From positions 946,001 through 1,010,000 of the forward strand of contig NZ_CP162137.1 in the NCBI RefSeq assembly GCF_040833995.1: a stretch of DNA of 64,000 bases. Direction: 5' to 3'. This document shows, in pieces, positions 55,887-64,000 of the stretch. The position numbers and the translations under genes were made by a program. Source of the stretch: Leptospira sp. WS58.C1. GTDB taxonomy: Bacteria; Spirochaetota; Leptospiria; Leptospirales; Leptospiraceae. Under the pieces are notes generated by a model. The model did not search any database and had not been told where the DNA came from. It worked only from the letters and a program-made list of their open reading frames with translations. Each line of letters starts with the position of its first letter. Positions within the stretch are counted from its first letter, which is position 1.

Positions 55887-56467
55887 AACCGGGAAAAAAA
55901 TCGAAAGGTCTTCGGATACAAACCGGGGAATTAAAAGGGAGATTGATCCCTTCTCCAGTTAGTCCCGAGGGTAAGAGTAATTTTACTCCGGCGATCATTA
56001 AAAAATCATTATTTGATATCATTGAGTCCTTACAACTCCAAGGTCGTTTGAACCTGGAAGATTCCGCCTTTGTGGACTTATTTGCAGGTTCCGGCCAGAT
56101 GGGCATCGAATCCTTGAGTAGAGGTTTTGCCAGAGCGGTATTTTTGGAACTTGCATGGGATAGATTTGAAAGCCTGAAAGGTGTTTTGGATAAATTAGGA
56201 AAACCTCATTTAGTTTTACGCAAGGATGCGTTCCGGTTCTATTCCGGTTTCGATATTCCTGAAAAAACAAAAGTATATTTTATGGACCCTCCTTATTCTT
56301 TCTGGGAGAAGAAGACGGAAAAATTGAAAAAGATAGTGGAGGAGATCATCAAAAACGAACCGGGTGTGGCTGCAATTATTGTTCAGTCTCCGCTTCCTTT
56401 GGATTGGGAAGGATTTACTCCTCGTTCCTTCGGAAGGAATACCTTGAATGTCCGAGTTCTGGTCTAA
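55883..56467 (+). CDS. rsmD: 16S rRNA (guanine(966)-N2)-methyltransferase RsmD
   Basis: RsmD methylates G966 of 16S rRNA. SAM site in VDLFAGSGQMGIESLSRG (about residues 63-80), catalytic DPPY motif (MDPPYSFWEKK), and a N-terminal SNFTPAIIKKSLFDII that matches the family's RPTxxRVRE-type region loosely. 194 residues, normal size. Its end overlaps the next gene by 20 bases. Confidence 0.88.
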   Translation: MKPGKKSKGLRIQTGELKGRLIPSPVSPEGKSNFTPAIIKKSLFDIIESLQLQGRLNLEDSAFVDLFAGSGQMGIESLSRGFARAVFLELAWDRFESLKGVLDKLGKPHLVLRKDAFRFYSGFDIPEKTKVYFMDPPYSFWEKKTEKLKKIVEEIIKNEPGVAAIIVQSPLPLDWEGFTPRSFGRNTLNVRVLV

Positions 56468-58718
56468 ATTTAAAAATCTTCTTCGATCCGAATTTCACTC
56501 CGGGAATCCATGGGTCCATTCCGGGGTTTTCGTATTTGTTCTTACACTTCTTTGTCTACTCACAAATACATCTTTGCATGTGATGGGAGTGGATATCAGC
56601 GAATTTATTTCTCTTTTTTACGGACTTGTACCTTTATTGCTTAAAGATTTAGGGGGAGTAATCGTTTCTTCTTATGCGTTTTTTGTTGGTGTGGTCATTT
56701 TATTTTTAGGTCCCGATCATTCAGATTGGAGGAACCGAAAAAAAATCCCAATATATAAGATTTATTTAATTTTATTTTCCGTATTGTTCCTTCTATTTTG
56801 CGGATCTGTTTCCGAATATCCTCAAGTATACGGGGAATTTTTCTATTATAGGCATGCTTGGGCGGTAGGTTTTTTATATTTTATTACGGACAATTTTTCT
56901 CCATTCTTCTTTAAGTCCGTCCTATTTTTATTTTTAGCGGTGCAGGTAGTTCGGACCGGATTCGGTTTTTGGAAATCTAAGTCTTACGAATCTTTGATCA
57001 GATATACGGTTTTTATAATATTATTTTATTCTTTTCATCTTTTGGGATCTACTTGGGGAATTTTAAGCGCTTCCGCTTTATATTCTTTCGATATTCGATT
57101 TTCTCCTTCTAAAAAGGATCTCGTCTTTGCTGCGGTCGTGCTCTTAGGTTTCGGATTTTCTTTTTTTACAGGATCCGGTTTGGAGAAGCGGGAGAGCGCG
57201 GTATCTAAAGAAGGCTTGAGACATTCTTCGGATATAAATGTCCTGATCATTTCTGCGGACAGTATACGCCAGGACCGATTGGGATTTGTAAGAGGGGAGA
57301 AGGATAAGACCCCGAATATAGATCGCCTAGCTTCCGAATCTCTCGTGTTTTTGGACCATCATTCCACGATCCCTAGGACATTTCCTTCTTGGGCGGATTT
57401 TTTAAGCGGTAAATATTCTTTTGAACATGGGATCCAGGATATGTTCCCGGATAAAGAAGATCGTTCTAAATTAGGAAATACGGTCGCTACACTTCCAGGT
57501 ATTTTAGGAAAATCTCATAGAACATTCGTTGTCTCTTCTTTTGCAGGCGATATTTTTCCGAGAGCGAATTGGGGATTTCAAAATGTATATGCTCCTAATT
57601 TTAGTGCGGAGACGTTGACTCAACAGAGAACGATCGAGTCTCAAGTTTTCTTTCTACCCGTTTTGACCGGGACTTTTTTCGGGGGAGGGGAATATCTTTC
57701 TTCTATCCGATCTCTTCCGAGCCTGGGGGATGATTCTCGGATTCTTCCGGATCTATTCTCGGTGTTCGATAAAAAAGATCGGCCGTTTTTTGCCCTGTAT
57801 TTTTCTTCCGTAACTCATTTTCCTTATAGTCCTCCGTATCCCTTTTATAAGAATACGGATCCAAATTATTACGGACCTTCCAAATATTTTCGTTTTGTGG
57901 ATCCGAGTAATTCTGAAAAGCCTGATAAAAAAGAACAGGATCAGATCCGTTCCGTTTATTCCGCTTCTCTGACTTCTTTCGATTTTTCCGTAGGGAAAAT
58001 TGTAGAAGAGCTGAAAAAAAGAGAATTATACGACAATACGCTTATCATTCTCACTTCCGACCATGGAGAGTCGCTGTTCGAAGAGGATCATAGCCACGGT
58101 CATGGAGAACATCTAAGAGGGGAAGGTGTGACTAAGATCCCTCTTATCATCAAGTTCCCGAAATCTTTCGAAAGAAAGGAAGTCCGCAATTTTAAAGGGA
58201 TTACAAGTTCGGTAGATGTTTTCCCGACGATCCTATCTATCGTAGGAGTTCCTACAGACCCAGGACTTTCTCTCCGTGGAAAAGATCTGACCAGGCTTCC
58301 AAAAGAAGATACTTGGATAGAGGATCGGTCTGTGTATTCCGAGACCGGGATTTGGTTTTCGGATCGGGGAGAGCATTTTTTTCAGAAGGATCGTATCCGA
58401 TATCCGAATATTTTGGAGCTACATACGATCGATCCGAATGACGGAAATAGTGTGACAGTTTCCGATCCCTATGCAAAAGAGACCGTTCTTTTTTCCAAAC
58501 ATAGAATGCTCCAAACCGGGACCAAAAAGCTGATCTATGTTCCGAGCCCGAATGGTGTGTTGTATTCCTGTTACGATAGGATTTCCGATCCATGGAATAC
58601 GAAACCGCTTCCTGCTTCTTATTGTGGTGATTTGCAGCGTAAGTTGGAGCTCCTACTACTGGGTTCCGGGAAATGGAAGAAGGCGGGAGACTATTTCCTC
58701 CCAAAATCAGAACTTTGA
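56448..58718 (+). CDS. Membrane sulfatase-fold enzyme with Thr at the nucleophile position
   Basis: Protein of 756 residues with about six to seven hydrophobic helices in the first 255 residues, then an extracytoplasmic alkaline-phosphatase/sulfatase domain: NVLIISADSIRQDRLGF (metal Asp), STIPRTFPSWADFLSGKY (nucleophile), and ILTSDHGESLFEEDHSHGHGE (metal Asp-His). Sulfatases carry Cys/Ser-x-Pro-x-Arg at the nucleophile; here Thr-Phe-Pro-Ser-Trp occupies it, as in phosphoethanolamine and lipoteichoic-acid transferases. So a phosphotransferase acting on an envelope glycolipid is more likely than a sulfatase, an inference from one motif. Starts inside rsmD. Confidence 0.8.
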   Translation: MSEFWSKFKNLLRSEFHSGNPWVHSGVFVFVLTLLCLLTNTSLHVMGVDISEFISLFYGLVPLLLKDLGGVIVSSYAFFVGVVILFLGPDHSDWRNRKKIPIYKIYLILFSVLFLLFCGSVSEYPQVYGEFFYYRHAWAVGFLYFITDNFSPFFFKSVLFLFLAVQVVRTGFGFWKSKSYESLIRYTVFIILFYSFHLLGSTWGILSASALYSFDIRFSPSKKDLVFAAVVLLGFGFSFFTGSGLEKRESAVSKEGLRHSSDINVLIISADSIRQDRLGFVRGEKDKTPNIDRLASESLVFLDHHSTIPRTFPSWADFLSGKYSFEHGIQDMFPDKEDRSKLGNTVATLPGILGKSHRTFVVSSFAGDIFPRANWGFQNVYAPNFSAETLTQQRTIESQVFFLPVLTGTFFGGGEYLSSIRSLPSLGDDSRILPDLFSVFDKKDRPFFALYFSSVTHFPYSPPYPFYKNTDPNYYGPSKYFRFVDPSNSEKPDKKEQDQIRSVYSASLTSFDFSVGKIVEELKKRELYDNTLIILTSDHGESLFEEDHSHGHGEHLRGEGVTKIPLIIKFPKSFERKEVRNFKGITSSVDVFPTILSIVGVPTDPGLSLRGKDLTRLPKEDTWIEDRSVYSETGIWFSDRGEHFFQKDRIRYPNILELHTIDPNDGNSVTVSDPYAKETVLFSKHRMLQTGTKKLIYVPSPNGVLYSCYDRISDPWNTKPLPASYCGDLQRKLELLLLGSGKWKKAGDYFLPKSEL

Positions 58719-58789
58719 TCCGACCGCTTTTTTCTTTCTTGTTCGGAAAGACTTGAAGTACAGGCCGGAATAAAAATCCTGGAAATAAT

Positions 58790-61700
58790 ATGCCCAAAAG
58801 GGAAGATCTCCGCTCCGTTCTGATCCTAGGATCCGGGCCGATCGTCATCGGCCAAGCCTGTGAATTCGATTATTCCGGCACCCAGGCTGCCAAAGCACTA
58901 CGAGAAAAAGGAATTCGAGTGATCCTTCTCAATTCCAATCCCGCCACCATTATGACCGATCCGGATCTGGCGGACGCGACTTATATAGAACCTCTAACCG
59001 TCTCGGTTGTCCAAAAGATCTTAGAAAAAGAAAAACCGGACGCAATCCTACCTACTGTGGGAGGTCAAACCGCATTAAATCTGGCCTTAGCCTGTCATAA
59101 CGCTGGGTTATTAGAAAAATATAATGTAGAATTGATCGGCGCCAAGATCGATGCGATCAAAAAAGCGGAAGATAGAGAACTTTTTAAAAGAGCGATGGAG
59201 AAAATCGGGGTCAAAGTCCCTCGTTCCGGGCTCGCAAATAATTTAAAAGAAGCGGCAGAGATCAAAGCCCAGATAGGACTTCCTCTCATCGTAAGACCTG
59301 CATTCACTCTGGGTGGGACCGGAGGAGGGATCGCTTACGACGAAGAAACTTTCGACGAAGTGGTTGGAAAAGGTCTCAAGGCTTCTCCTATCAGCCAGGT
59401 ATTATTGGAACAATCCGTTTTGGGTTGGAAAGAGTTCGAGTTAGAGGTAATGAGAGACCTCGCGGACAACGTAGTGATCATTTGTTCCATCGAGAACATA
59501 GATCCTATGGGGGTTCATACCGGGGATTCTATCACGGTCGCTCCTCAACAAACACTTTCCGATAAGGAATACCAAAATTTACGAGATATGTCCATCAGCA
59601 TCATCCGAGAGATCGGGGTCGAAACCGGTGGATCCAATATCCAATTCGCAGTGAATCCGGCAGACGGAGATGTGATCGTAATCGAGATGAACCCTCGCGT
59701 TTCCAGATCTTCCGCGCTTGCTTCTAAGGCTACGGGATTTCCGATCGCGAAGATCGCTGCGTTACTCTCCATCGGGTATTCCTTGGATGAGATCAAAAAC
59801 GATATTACAAGAGTGACTCCTGCTTCTTTCGAGCCGTCCATCGACTATGTGGTGACAAAAATCCCAAGATTTGCTTTCGAGAAGTTCCCGGGAACGGACG
59901 ATACTCTCGGAGTCCAGATGAAAGCCGTGGGAGAAGCTATGGCAATCGGAAGGACTTTTAAAGAAAGTTTCCAAAAAGCGATGCGTTCTTTGGAGATCGA
60001 TCGTTTCGGTTTCGGTTCCGACGGAAATTTTGCGGAATTGGTGGAATTCCATTCTTTATCCGTTCCTCAGAGAAAAGAAAGGATCGATTCATTCTTACGC
60101 AGACCGAACGATAAACGTATCTTCTACGTTAAAAAAGCGTTGGAAGAAGGTTACAGCGTAGAAAAGATCCACGAACTATGTAAGATCGATCCTTGGTTCT
60201 TATACCAATTCGAAGACCTGCAAAATCTGGAAAAAGAATTTGCGACCAAAGGGAATTCGGTTTTAGGAAAGCTGAAAAAAGCGGGATTCTCCAATCGGCA
60301 GCTGGCTTATCTTGCCAAAAAAGCTGAGATAGAAAAAGTCCTCTCTTCTTCTCAAACTCCTGATAAGAAAAAAGCGGAGATAGGTTCCATTCTCAAAAAA
60401 GAAGAAAAGAACCTGGAAGCAGCATTAGAATCTTCTAAAATAGAACCTATCTATAAAAGGATCGATACCTGCGCGGGAGAATTCGAAGCTTATACGCCGT
60501 ATTTTTATTCTTCTTACGACGAAGAGGACGAGACAAACGTCACTTCTAAAAGATCCGTAATCATTCTGGGAGGCGGGCCGAATCGGATCGGACAAGGAAT
60601 AGAGTTCGATTATTGCTGCTGCCACGCATCCTTTGCTCTGCAAGATCTGGGAGTGGAATCCATTATGGTGAATTCCAACCCGGAAACGGTTTCTACCGAC
60701 TATGATACTTCCGACAGATTGTATTTCGAACCTCTGACATTAGAGGATGTTATGCAGATCTACAAAAAGGAAAAACCGGAAGGAGTGATTATCCAATTCG
60801 GCGGACAAACCCCGCTTAAACTTGCAAAAGATCTGGAAAGTAGGGGAGTTCCCATTTTAGGGACCAGTCCCGATTCCATCGATAGGGCGGAAGACAGAAA
60901 ACGTTTCGCAGAAGTATTAGAAAAACTGAAATTGATCTCTCCTAAGAACGGGATCGCTACTTCCATGGAAGAAGCGAGAAAGATCGCAAATCATATCACT
61001 TATCCTGTACTGGTTCGTCCAAGTTACGTATTGGGCGGCAGAGCCATGCTTATCATCAGCGAAGAAAAAGAGTTGGATAAGTATATGGAGAAGGCCGAGG
61101 AAATTTCGGAAGACAGGCCCCTTCTCATCGATTCCTTCTTGGAAGACGCAGTCGAAGTGGACGTGGACGCGCTTTGCGACGGCAAAGACGTGTTTATCGC
61201 AGGGATCATGGAGCATATAGAAGAAGCAGGGATCCATTCCGGAGATTCCGCATGTGTTCTTCCTCCTCAATCCTTATCCAAAAAAGTATTGGATGATATC
61301 AGGAGCGCAACCAGAGCGCTCGCATTGGAATTACAAGTCAAAGGACTCATCAATATCCAATACGCAGTCAAGGAAGAAGTTGTATATGTGATCGAGGTGA
61401 ATCCTAGAGCTTCTAGAACCGTTCCTTTCGTATCCAAAGCGCTTGGCCACCCTGTTGTCAAATACGCTACCCGTATCATGATGGGGGAAACTTTACAACA
61501 ACTCCCACTCCCGAAAGAAATGTCTTTCCCGACTGTGAACGTGAAGGAAGCCGTACTACCTTTTAATAAATTTCCCGGAGTGGACACCATCCTTGGACCT
61601 GAAATGAGATCCACAGGAGAGGTCATGGGAATTGCCGACACAGCAGGTGAGGCATTCTTAAAATCCCAATACATGGCCGGAGAAGAACTTCCTTCTCAGG

Positions 61701-62101
61701 GTACGGTATTCGTTTCCGTAAACGATAAGGACAAAAAGGAATTATTAAAGTATATCAAGGATCTTTCTGATCTAGGATTCATTTTAATCGCTACCGAAGG
61801 AACCCATAAGTTCTTATCCGAAAACGGAATACTTTCTTCTAAGATCAATAAGGTATACGATAACCAATTCCCGACTGCGTTAGATTATATCAGAGAGAAC
61901 AAGATCCATCTTATTCTGAATACGCCTCTCAGTAGAGTGACCAGAGACGATAGTTTTGCGATCCGCCAAGCAGCCATCCGTTATAAGATCCCTTGTTTGA
62001 CCACTGCAAGTGCAGCCAAGGCCCTCATTAGAGGAATGATCGAGATGACCGATAAAGGATTTACGATCCGTTCTTTGCAAGAGATCCATAGTTCTAAGTA
62101 A
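58790..62101 (+). CDS. carB: Carbamoyl-phosphate synthase large subunit
   Basis: CarB makes carbamoyl phosphate for pyrimidine and arginine synthesis. The 1103 residues contain the two homologous halves: first ATP-grasp half with [24 protein letters not shown] (about 9-31, read in parts), [17 protein letters not shown]; second half with [20 protein letters not shown] and [17 protein letters not shown]; and a C-terminal allosteric MGS-like domain ([28 protein letters not shown]). Slightly longer than the 1073-residue E. coli enzyme, mainly in the linker with charged helices. carA is not adjacent. Confidence 0.97.
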   Translation: MPKREDLRSVLILGSGPIVIGQACEFDYSGTQAAKALREKGIRVILLNSNPATIMTDPDLADATYIEPLTVSVVQKILEKEKPDAILPTVGGQTALNLALACHNAGLLEKYNVELIGAKIDAIKKAEDRELFKRAMEKIGVKVPRSGLANNLKEAAEIKAQIGLPLIVRPAFTLGGTGGGIAYDEETFDEVVGKGLKASPISQVLLEQSVLGWKEFELEVMRDLADNVVIICSIENIDPMGVHTGDSITVAPQQTLSDKEYQNLRDMSISIIREIGVETGGSNIQFAVNPADGDVIVIEMNPRVSRSSALASKATGFPIAKIAALLSIGYSLDEIKNDITRVTPASFEPSIDYVVTKIPRFAFEKFPGTDDTLGVQMKAVGEAMAIGRTFKESFQKAMRSLEIDRFGFGSDGNFAELVEFHSLSVPQRKERIDSFLRRPNDKRIFYVKKALEEGYSVEKIHELCKIDPWFLYQFEDLQNLEKEFATKGNSVLGKLKKAGFSNRQLAYLAKKAEIEKVLSSSQTPDKKKAEIGSILKKEEKNLEAALESSKIEPIYKRIDTCAGEFEAYTPYFYSSYDEEDETNVTSKRSVIILGGGPNRIGQGIEFDYCCCHASFALQDLGVESIMVNSNPETVSTDYDTSDRLYFEPLTLEDVMQIYKKEKPEGVIIQFGGQTPLKLAKDLESRGVPILGTSPDSIDRAEDRKRFAEVLEKLKLISPKNGIATSMEEARKIANHITYPVLVRPSYVLGGRAMLIISEEKELDKYMEKAEEISEDRPLLIDSFLEDAVEVDVDALCDGKDVFIAGIMEHIEEAGIHSGDSACVLPPQSLSKKVLDDIRSATRALALELQVKGLINIQYAVKEEVVYVIEVNPRASRTVPFVSKALGHPVVKYATRIMMGETLQQLPLPKEMSFPTVNVKEAVLPFNKFPGVDTILGPEMRSTGEVMGIADTAGEAFLKSQYMAGEELPSQGTVFVSVNDKDKKELLKYIKDLSDLGFILIATEGTHKFLSENGILSSKINKVYDNQFPTALDYIRENKIHLILNTPLSRVTRDDSFAIRQAAIRYKIPCLTTASAAKALIRGMIEMTDKGFTIRSLQEIHSSK

Positions 62102-62117
62102 GACATAAAATTTCGGT

Positions 62118-62522
62118 TTATTCTAAGGTCCCACCTAAGTTAGAACAATCTGTCGTTGCTGAACTCAGATCCCAGGGCGTGGAGCCCGTACTTAAATAAA
62201 TTTTTTTGATTGAGTACCCTTTAACAAGACATGTCGCTACTCTTGTTTGCGGACAAATATCTACATTTGTTGAATTTGGAAAATAGATAGGACAAAGTTT
62301 TTTAATAGAACCTAAATACGAACCATCGATAGAAAGTTCATTACAACTAGATGAGTCAGGAGTATCGCAATAAGCGGTATTCGGCATATAATCAATGATA
62401 GGATGAGTGGTAGCGGAGCAACATCCTGGAGAGTCATTAGGAAAGGGGGCGGATAAATAGACTCCGATTATCAAGATCATCCCTAATGATAGAAAAAATT
62501 TGGATGGAAGTTTGGGGCTCAT
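62118..62522 (-). CDS. Cys-rich exported hypothetical protein, second of a pair
   Basis: Protein of 134 residues with a signal peptide or anchor (residues 7-26) and eight or more Cys in the mature part (PGCCSA, YCDTPDSSSCNE, KLCPIYF, DICPQTRVATCLV, TTDCSNLGG). Paired with the upstream gene by an ATGA overlap, and the Cys order (C..C, C, C.., C, DC..GG) parallels it, so they look like paralogues. Disulfide-rich, function unknown. Confidence 0.65.
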   Translation of the reverse strand: MSPKLPSKFFLSLGMILIIGVYLSAPFPNDSPGCCSATTHPIIDYMPNTAYCDTPDSSSCNELSIDGSYLGSIKKLCPIYFPNSTNVDICPQTRVATCLVKGYSIKKIYLSTGSTPWDLSSATTDCSNLGGTLE

Positions 62523-62938
62523 ATACTGGAGTAAACTCCTTTTAATTTATTCTCACAATGATCTATTGAAGAGTTTCCATCCCAAGAAACATTATAATAG
62601 TATTTTAATCTAAAAAGAGTCGTTTCCTTTAATAAGGAACATTCTGCCGATTTTCCAGTCAGATCACACCGAAAATTGGATTTATAAATCCCTCCTTGAG
62701 AATCGCATATGTTTGCATGAACCGATTCAAACATTGCTCCACGGAAATCTATACAATCGTTTTGTAATGTACACGATCCGGAAAAGGGAGGTGTCGGTGG
62801 AAAAAGGATTGTGACAAGCAGTTGGGTGAGCGGGTCCGCCGCGGGGGTGCAAGGCAAAGGACATTCACAACCATTCGCAAAGAATAGCCCAAATAAAAAT
62901 ATTATGGCTTTCGAATATAATTTCTCTCGGTTTATCAT
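62519..62938 (-). CDS. Cys-rich lipoprotein, first of a pair
   Basis: Protein of 139 residues from the ATG at 62938; the longer ORF start at 63055 would put a long basic leader before the signal peptide. Lipobox FFANGC, then CECPLPCTPA, a Pro/Thr-rich stretch and Cys in CTLQNDCIDF, NICDSQGG, FRCDLTGKSAECSLL and HCENKLKG. It shares the disulfide-like spacing with its neighbour. No ribosome-binding site stands out. Confidence 0.62.
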   Translation of the reverse strand: MINREKLYSKAIIFLFGLFFANGCECPLPCTPAADPLTQLLVTILFPPTPPFSGSCTLQNDCIDFRGAMFESVHANICDSQGGIYKSNFRCDLTGKSAECSLLKETTLFRLKYYYNVSWDGNSSIDHCENKLKGVYSSI

Positions 62939-63179
62939 GTTTATCAAAAAAACAAGTTTAACGTTAGTTGTTTTTATGTAGCGAACAAGATATTTTTTAA
63001 TGGGACCCTTTCTTTTCATATATCTGTAATAGAACCTCAGGTTTTGTTTATACAAACGGGATAAAAGTGTAAGCGATCCTTTAGTATTCGTTTCTCATGC
63101 AAAGCTGCCAAGATAAGAAGAGTCTTTTGCTTAACTTCTCCAAATATCCTCTATTCTTCGTGCCTTTGCGTTATAACGT

Positions 63180-63295
63180 TTCCGCGGCAGCGATGCGTAG
63201 ATCTTTAGTCCGGGCGAAGCCCGGATGAGCGCGAATGCGCGAAATCGAAGCAGCGCGACCGAGCAAAGCGAGTGGGCCGCCCAGGCCTTTTCCTT
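63180..63295. repeat. GC-rich dispersed repeat cluster
   Basis: Contains hairpins CCGGGC-GAA-GCCCGG (63210-63224) and GCGC-GAAT-GCGC (63229-63240), then GAGCAAAGCGAGTGGGCCGC, whose complement resembles the repeat at 44205. Region 63056-63401 has no gene; apart from this repeat and the next inverted repeat it is unremarkable. Confidence 0.5.
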
Positions 63296-63319
63296 TATTT
63301 TGCTAATGTATGTTGTATT

Positions 63320-63369
63320 GTTAGGAATTGTCAATAATGAGTCTCAAAATCAATTTGACAATTCCTAAC
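63320..63369. repeat. 15-bp perfect inverted repeat with 20-bp spacer
   Basis: GTTAGGAATTGTCAA (63320-63334) and TTGACAATTCCTAAC (63355-63369) are exact inverse complements. Each arm contains TTGACA, so two outward -35-like boxes result. It ends 32 bases before the small gene at 63402 and may be its regulatory site, or a small mobile remnant. Confidence 0.6.
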
Positions 63370-63401
63370 GAAAAAAGAACCTTTTCGGAAAGAGGATATC
63401 T

Positions 63402-63599
63402 ATGGAAGAATACTGCCGCCCGATCCGGATCTCAGAAAGAAGCTATTTCGTCGTGGATCTATGCGCCAATTGCGGACATGTGCACTTACACTTTGAGAAC
63501 GGTTCCCTGAAAATGGATCTTCATAAGTTGGAAGACTTGTACAAAACCGTTCAGGATGCTCACGCATGGATCTTGGAAGAACTTGCTGGGTATAATTGA
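63402..63599 (+). CDS. Small conserved-looking hypothetical protein
   Basis: Protein of 65 residues; CRPIRISERSYFVVDLCANC followed by GHVHLHFENGSL, then a helical half (LHKLEDLYKTVQDAHAWILEEL). Cys pair LCANCG suggests metal binding. ATG preceded by AGAGGATATCT. No signal peptide; the function is unknown. Located beyond the inverted repeat at 63320. Confidence 0.7.
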   Translation: MEEYCRPIRISERSYFVVDLCANCGHVHLHFENGSLKMDLHKLEDLYKTVQDAHAWILEELAGYN

Positions 63600-63722
63600 G
63601 GCCAGGAGTTCCTACCCCGCTTTCGCTCAATACGACATAATCCGATAAAGGAAGAAGATAATCTTATAATTCTATCAAGGAAATCTCTGATCTTACGATC
63701 CTTATACTGCAAGGGGCGTGCT

Positions 63723-64000
63723 ATGCAGATCAGAACGGAAGGGCCAGGCAGAGAAGAGGGATATTCATCGGCGGAGCCAAGAGTATCTAACGTTTCCGAA
63801 AAAACTTCCGCTCCTTCCGTAAGTTTTATGGATCTGATGAAGTCCATCCAACTTCGCTCCCAGAAGGTTTTGGAAGAAGGGCAAAAGTCCGAGATCAAAG
63901 AAGAAAGACCTTCCGAAGTGGAAGAGTCCAAAGAGCCTGAATTATTCATAAGATCCGAAGAAGAAGCAGAAGAGGCCAACTCTGCCGAAGAAGAAGAGAA
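63723..64000 (+). CDS. Hypothetical acidic protein (3' end outside window)
   Basis: The ATG at 63723 has AAGGGG seven bases upstream and stays open to the end of the window (92 codons). The visible part is Glu/Ser-rich and probably disordered or coiled (starts MQIRTEGPGREEGYSSAEP; then SFMDLMKSIQLRSQKVLEEG; then repeated Glu). No domain in view. Flagellar hook-length-type or other low-complexity proteins start like this, but nothing decides it. Confidence 0.55.
   Translation, partial: MQIRTEGPGREEGYSSAEPRVSNVSEKTSAPSVSFMDLMKSIQLRSQKVLEEGQKSEIKEERPSEVEESKEPELFIRSEEEAEEANSAEEEE

Overview
The window looks like chromosomal DNA from a spirochaete of the genus Leptospira. The evidence is a high density of lipoproteins with loose spirochaetal lipoboxes (for example FLFNC, FFVC, LSFC), many short genus-type proteins of unknown function, a DUF3556 / FAD-oxidoreductase / TetR operon, and GC-rich dispersed repeats between otherwise moderate-GC genes. 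By eye the base composition seems less AT-rich than the classic pathogenic species, but I did not count it. No prophage, transposase or CRISPR array is visible.

Layout. 1-16 kb is mostly housekeeping and metabolism: a DEAD-box helicase (cut by the left edge), an AlkD-like repair protein, the tRNA hydroxylase TrhO, an extradiol dioxygenase, an SBF transporter, a TauD-like dioxygenase, an aldo/keto reductase, a secreted endonuclease/phosphatase-fold lipoprotein with a jacalin-like tail, a DUF4349 lipoprotein, SufE, a LemA-TPM-TPM operon, a PAS-GAF-SpoIIE phosphatase and an EamA transporter. 16-24 kb is accessory: a metzincin-like lipoprotein, a tandem pair of small membrane proteins, three related lipoproteins interrupted by a methyltransferase, and a CapA-like lipoprotein. 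23.8-27.3 kb is a cobalamin-riboswitch unit with a TonB-dependent receptor and a beta-propeller-like lipoprotein.

28-30.9 kb holds a translationally coupled three-gene surface-protein operon (barrel-like protein, FN3/Kelch lipoprotein, TPR protein). 31.3-40.4 kb is dominated by a 2367-residue SpvB/FG-GAP/RHS protein followed by two paralogous lipoproteins, a third lipoprotein and a remnant that looks like the last residues of another RHS tail; this resembles a polymorphic-toxin locus. 40.4-44.1 kb is the DUF3556 operon with its own TetR regulator and operator-like palindromes. 44.4-45.85 kb holds a vapBC module, three copies of a 146-bp structured element and a tRNA-Arg(CCG).

46.5-64 kb returns to core genes (tmk, htrA-like, ruvB, a TonB-like protein, a 7TM adenylate/guanylate cyclase, rsmD, a sulfatase-fold membrane enzyme, carB), with a second Phd/PIN toxin-antitoxin pair at 53 kb and two cysteine-rich paralogues at 62-63 kb.

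The most unusual observation is the 146-bp element next to tRNA-Arg. The three copies have identical length, and the diverged third copy keeps the same helices through compensatory base changes, which indicates selection on a folded RNA or single-stranded DNA form. The RHS/lipoprotein locus and the riboswitch-linked propeller lipoprotein come next.
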